Assembly: GCA_015228875.1 (NCBI GenBank)
Contig: JADGCS010000011.1
Span: forward strand, 1-35,764
DNA length: 35,764 bases
Direction of reading: 5' to 3'
Origin: Deltaproteobacteria bacterium
Lineage (GTDB): Bacteria > UBA10199 > JADGCS01
Each line of letters begins with the position of its first letter. The first letter of the stretch is position 1. The notes under the pieces were generated by a model that saw only the letters and a list, made by a program, of their open reading frames with translations, was not told the DNA's origin and searched no databases. This document shows positions 32,939 through 35,764 of the stretch, in pieces. Position numbers and translations under genes: made by a program.

Positions 32939-33727
32939 CTATCTTGAAAAACCCAAAATAAATGAAATAATAATACTGACGCATCCAATCAGCGACAAGA
33001 CAACCCCTCTGTGCCCCGAGAGCCCCTTCCCGGCTCTCAAGTTGAGAAGGGCTGCAAAGAAGAGCCAGCTGACTATACCCAGAACCTGTTTGAGATCAGC
33101 CGAAATATAATGGCCTGTCTTTATCTTTGCAAAACCAGCACCGGTAATAATCACAAGAGTAAAAAGGACAAACCCCGTATAAAGTGAACGATAGTGAACA
33201 TGGTCCAATACCTGCAAAGGCGGAAACCGCGCGGTGATCCCCTTAAGGCGCTTTTGTTTTATCTGCCATTCCGAAAGCAGAAACATGATCGCCACAACAA
33301 ACGAAACAGAAAAAACCACGAGCGACAAGAACAAAAAAACCATGTGTAACAGCAAATAGCCGGACCCCCTTGTCAGTTGTGAGAGCATAGATGGGGTGTG
33401 TAATGAAAATGAAAGAAGGCAGAAAACCACAATCAGCGTGATAAAAAAAGGGCCGCTACCGTAAAACCTTTTTGAAAAGCACAAGACAATAAACAGGATG
33501 GCCAGAAAAAGAGAAGAAAGTTGAAAGTACTCAAGATAACCAAGACTCACGGTCCCCTGCAATCGGATCAAGTGTATGACAAGGACTGTCAACTGCACAA
33601 CTGCCCCAAGAACAACGCATCTTAAACCAATGGCCGAAAACTTTGCATAACCAAACACAAGACGTAAAATATAAAATAGTGCCGCTGTCAGATAGATAAA
33701 CAAAACGGCCAGAAATGCATATTCCAT
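32939..33727 (-). CDS. hemX: HemX-like CcsA/CycK-family membrane protein
   Basis: This 262-residue integral membrane protein has about eight hydrophobic segments (for example FLAVLFIYLTAALFYIL, FLFLSLVVFSVSFVVAIMFLL, LYTGFVLFTLVIITGAGF). It resembles the cytochrome c assembly family (CcsA/HemX). It lacks an obvious WGxxWxWD haem-handling motif, which favours the HemX group that regulates or associates with HemA over a cytochrome c synthase. It is directly upstream of hemA, as hemX is in several Gram-positive and deltaproteobacterial genomes. GGGAG lies upstream of the start (33736-33740). Confidence 0.85.
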   Translation of the reverse strand: MEYAFLAVLFIYLTAALFYILRLVFGYAKFSAIGLRCVVLGAVVQLTVLVIHLIRLQGTVSLGYLEYFQLSSLFLAILFIVLCFSKRFYGSGPFFITLIVVFCLLSFSLHTPSMLSQLTRGSGYLLLHMVFLFLSLVVFSVSFVVAIMFLLSEWQIKQKRLKGITARFPPLQVLDHVHYRSLYTGFVLFTLVIITGAGFAKIKTGHYISADLKQVLGIVSWLFFAALLNLRAGKGLSGHRGVVLSLIGCVSIIISFILGFSR

Positions 33728-33945
33728 ATTTCAAGCTCCCAATCGGGTGTCATATCCACCCAAAAAATTTTCTATGGCGCCGAGGGACTTAAAATAGATT
33801 CCTGATAAAAACAACTGCGCATATGGATGCGTTCTCTCGGACCATCACGTCAAATGAGATTTTTAAAAATGGGTATAAAACAACCCATGTCGTGGGTGGA
33901 CAGTCCCCGGTTTGTGTCGCTGTTCATATAGCCCTGAGCCGTTTT

Positions 33946-33969
33946 TTGATATTAATATAACGATATCAA
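33946..33969. promoter_or_regulatory. Inverted repeat upstream of the lipoprotein promoter
   Basis: TTGATAT and ATATCAA are separated by 10 bases. The centre is about 61-66 bases before the predicted transcription starts, where an activator could sit. The arms resemble FNR half-sites (TTGAT/ATCAA), but the spacing is too long for a standard FNR site. Confidence 0.4.
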
Positions 33970-33990
33970 TGAATTACAATCTTTTTGTTT

Positions 33991-34017
33991 TTGGCATACA
34001 CATTGCATAGTTATAAT
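33991..34017 (+). promoter_or_regulatory. Overlapping sigma-54-like and sigma-70-like promoter elements
   Basis: TTGGCATACACATTGCA (33991-34007) has perfect TGGCA and TTGCA blocks with the GG-N10-GC spacing of sigma-54. TATAAT (34012-34017) is a perfect sigma-70 -10, and TTGGCA 15 bases before it could be a short-spaced -35. Either would start transcription 30-40 bases before the gene. Confidence 0.6.
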
Positions 34018-34057
34018 GAGAGGCTTATCAAAAGCCATCGTAACTCACGGAGTTTAT

Positions 34058-35764
34058 ATGAAAAAAACAGCGTACGTCATCATACTCTTTCTTGTCATCA
34101 TGATTGCGATCTCTCTCTCTTCGTGTTCAGGTGCGGGCTTTACGTTGTCTGCCGGCCAGATCTTTGGCGGTGGCCAAATGACAGGCGGCGACTCCTCTGA
34201 AATGGGTCAATACGATGAAGATGGGGACTACGAAGACTACACTGATAACGAAGACTACAGTGAGTATCCCGATCCCTTGGAGCCAGATGGATCCGAGATA
34301 CCTGTTGATGAACTCTATGAGATGGATATCGAAGAACTGGCAGACTTGGTAAGTTTCAATAGCAGCATCAGTAACAGCATGACGGAGGAAGACATCCCTG
34401 GCTATGCTGACGACGAATCAGGCACCGACTTCGAAAACATCGCTTATTTTGACGATTTTAGTTTCAATAGCAGTAACAGCATGACGGAGGAAGACATCCC
34501 TGACTATGCTGACGACGAATCAGACACCGACTTCGAAAACATCGCTTATTTTGACAATGTTCAGGCAAACTCGTTTGCAGAAGACACGATCCCGACAGAC
34601 GAAGAAGATATCTATGATGGATACATTCTTACCGCTGCCTCGGATGAAATGCCCGCGGGTTTCGAGTTACCCTTTAACAATGCCGCCAGCGAAAGCAGCA
34701 ACAATGCTGATGCAGATGAAATTCCCGACGACTTCATGCCAGACATCCCGGCATTTGCTGACAACACCTTCATTGCACCCGAATCTGATACCCCACCCTC
34801 TGGTTTTGGCAACGCCCTCAACGAAAATCAGGACAACGATAACCTTAGTTCTGGCGCAACTGATACTGGTATAGCTGTCGAAAGCAACACATCTATTCCT
34901 TTTATCCCTTCCGACAGCCCCGTGACCACAACAACTGCGGGCGTTGGCTTTATTGATGGCGACAGCACTGAGACCATAACAGCCATGGCGGGTGATGAAA
35001 TCCCTTTCAACCCTCAAGCGGACGCAGACGGGGACCTTGATCCCGCAGGGACGCCACCCATGACTGAAACTGATACGCCTCCCCCTGGCGTGACAAACGG
35101 AGCCACCCGTGAAGGTGACATATTTGAACAACCGGGCCGCGGCGAACTTCAAAGGGATGGAGACCCACTGGCATTTATCCCGGCACCACCGCCCAAAGAA
35201 GATGATGCCCCCCAACAAGGCGAACCGCAATACTGCACAGCGCAAGAGTATCAAGATGAGGTAACCCGCGTGTATACAAAGGTGGACGGAGGCAGTGTTG
35301 TTGCTAATCTCCAATCCTGCATCGAACGCCCGGAAGAGGATATGCTCGATGGTCCTCCTGTCTATGTATGGAGTCCGTTTGCTCCCACGAAGGGTGATGC
35401 TGCGATTGTCGTGGGCTTTGCAGGTGCTGATCAGGACGACAAAGACTCCAAAAACACGATCATCTCTTTGACACCGGATGAAGATGGTCAAGTAGATGTG
35501 GGCACAAAAGAGCTTAATCCCGATAACGAGAAGGGCATTATCTTTGCAGTGATCGTTGACAAAGAAACCAATTACGCCAAAGGCTCAAGTCTTTCCATCA
35601 TTGGTGTGCAACCAACCGCAAGCCCCACAAAACCCGCAAGCAAGGACACAACAAAGCCTGCAAGCAAGGACACCACAAAGCCTGCGGCCAAGGACACCAC
35701 AAAGCCCGCGGCCAAGGACACCACAAAGCCCGCAAGCAAGGACACCACTAAGCCCGCAAGCAAG
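34058..35764 (+). CDS. Large acidic lipoprotein with KPA(S/A)KDTT tandem repeats, C-terminus outside the window
   Basis: The open frame runs 569 codons from 34058 to the edge without a stop. It starts with a lipoprotein signal peptide and lipobox (ISLSSC, Cys about 24) followed by Ser-Gly, with no Asp at +2, so outer-membrane retention is likely. The mature protein is extremely acidic and low in complexity (DEDGDYEDYTDNEDY, SMTEEDIPDYADDESD). An internal duplication lies around residues 99-166. A more ordered part (about 405-520) has two Cys (QYCTAQ and LQSCIE) and beta-like segments (PPVYVWSPF, AAIVVGFAG, GIIFAVIVDKE). From residue 525 it ends in KPASKDTT/KPAAKDTT repeats, likely an extended linker. 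The Shine-Dalgarno is CGGAG at 34048-34052. I do not recognise the family; it may be a surface or stalk-like protein. Confidence 0.85.
   Translation, partial: MKKTAYVIILFLVIMIAISLSSCSGAGFTLSAGQIFGGGQMTGGDSSEMGQYDEDGDYEDYTDNEDYSEYPDPLEPDGSEIPVDELYEMDIEELADLVSFNSSISNSMTEEDIPGYADDESGTDFENIAYFDDFSFNSSNSMTEEDIPDYADDESDTDFENIAYFDNVQANSFAEDTIPTDEEDIYDGYILTAASDEMPAGFELPFNNAASESSNNADADEIPDDFMPDIPAFADNTFIAPESDTPPSGFGNALNENQDNDNLSSGATDTGIAVESNTSIPFIPSDSPVTTTTAGVGFIDGDSTETITAMAGDEIPFNPQADADGDLDPAGTPPMTETDTPPPGVTNGATREGDIFEQPGRGELQRDGDPLAFIPAPPPKEDDAPQQGEPQYCTAQEYQDEVTRVYTKVDGGSVVANLQSCIERPEEDMLDGPPVYVWSPFAPTKGDAAIVVGFAGADQDDKDSKNTIISLTPDEDGQVDVGTKELNPDNEKGIIFAVIVDKETNYAKGSSLSIIGVQPTASPTKPASKDTTKPASKDTTKPAAKDTTKPAAKDTTKPASKDTTKPASK
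34352..34555 (+). repeat. Internal direct duplication in the acidic lipoprotein gene
   Basis: Two nearly identical copies, 34352-34459 and 34460-34555, share long identical blocks (AGTTTCAATAGCAG to TATTTTGAC). Copy 1 has six extra bases (AGCATC) and the two differ by a few Gly/Asp changes. The near-identity points to a recent duplication. Confidence 0.9.
35630..35764 (+). repeat. 24-bp tandem repeat encoding KPA(S/A)KDTT
   Basis: Five complete 24-bp units start at 35630, 35654, 35678, 35702 and 35726, and a sixth is cut by the edge. Units alternate AGC (Ser) and GCC (Ala) at the fourth codon. The period is a multiple of three, so copy-number change keeps the frame. Confidence 0.95.

Larger units (their letters stand above)
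33728..34057. other. Divergent intergenic region between hemX and the acidic lipoprotein gene
   Basis: This 330-base gap carries no convincing gene. It contains mutually exclusive short hairpins (33869-33897), a 7-10-7 inverted repeat (33946-33969) and overlapping sigma-54-like and sigma-70-like elements (33991-34017). No clear hemX promoter was found on the minus strand. Confidence 0.6.

Noticed and set aside
33946-33969. FNR/CRP-type binding site
   Set aside because: The half-sites look like TTGAT/ATCAA, but the arm spacing is much too long for that family, so it is kept only as an unassigned inverted repeat.
34012-34017. TATAAT taken as a standard sigma-70 promoter on its own
   Set aside because: The best -35 (TTGGCA) is only 15 bases away, so it is reported together with the overlapping sigma-54-like element and not as a confident sigma-70 promoter.
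34667-35491. 274-codon ORF on the minus strand
   Set aside because: It is antisense to the lipoprotein gene, with no ribosome-binding site and no recognisable domain; the low-complexity plus strand keeps it open.
35572-35763. Minus-strand hydrophobic ORF with repeated AGFVVSL
   Set aside because: It is the reverse reading of the KPA(S/A)KDTT repeat; the plus-strand frame has a signal peptide, ribosome-binding site and 569 open codons.

Overview
The window looks like a chromosomal segment from a motile Gram-negative bacterium, most likely a deltaproteobacteria-like lineage. The Gram-negative signs are a BamB/YfgM-type outer-membrane assembly pair, a lipoprotein with a clear lipobox, and an NfeD/SPFH membrane pair. 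The lineage suggestion rests on flagellar genes that appear to use sigma-54 and sigma-28 promoters and on a flagellin-glycosylation island. There is no rRNA, tRNA, CRISPR array or recognisable transposase, so the lineage is an inference.

Layout. (1) 1-3980, minus strand: UbiD-family decarboxylase, short NfeD protein, SPFH/stomatin protein, and an exported protein cut by the window edge; an intrinsic terminator touches the start codon of the last one. (2) 4116-4802, plus strand: an unrecognised gene divergent from ubiD, with a dyad in the shared upstream region. (3) 5048-18844, plus strand: a probable long flagellar/glycosylation transcription unit behind a near-consensus sigma-54 promoter. 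It holds two unknown genes, flhF, fliA, a double GT2-TPR glycosyltransferase, a TPR protein, three Maf (DUF115) paralogues and a GT4 glycosyltransferase. The GT4-maf3 pair is bracketed by inverted copies of a 46-nt palindromic repeat. (4) 18979-28610, plus strand: two flagellins, a CMP-sugar cytidylyltransferase/PseG-like hydrolase pair, fliD, fliS, a FliT-position helical protein, a PilZ protein and a SAM methyltransferase. Several of these have sigma-28-type promoters sharing the layout TCAAGNTT-N11-GCCGATNA. (5) 28634-29671: an M42 aminopeptidase. (6) 29809-33727, minus strand: hemX-hemA-yfgM-bamB. (7) 34058 to the right edge: a very acidic lipoprotein with an internal duplication and a C-terminal 24-bp (8-residue) tandem repeat, preceded by overlapping sigma-54-like and sigma-70-like promoter elements.

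How it fits together. A sigma-54 promoter would switch on flhF and fliA; FliA (sigma-28) would then drive flagellin, the FliD cap, the FliS chaperone and probably a methyltransferase. The Maf proteins probably transfer a nonulosonic acid made with the help of the SpsF- and PseG-like enzymes onto flagellin. The GT2-TPR and GT4 enzymes could extend or vary the glycan, and the methyltransferase could cap it. FlhF keeps its P-loop but has divergent G2 and G3 motifs, and the usual neighbour flhG is absent from between flhF and fliA. The most distinctive points are this FlhF/FlhG combination, the three-Maf plus tandem-GT2 island, two flagellins whose central domains are more alike than their D0/D1 ends, and the repeat-bearing lipoprotein.
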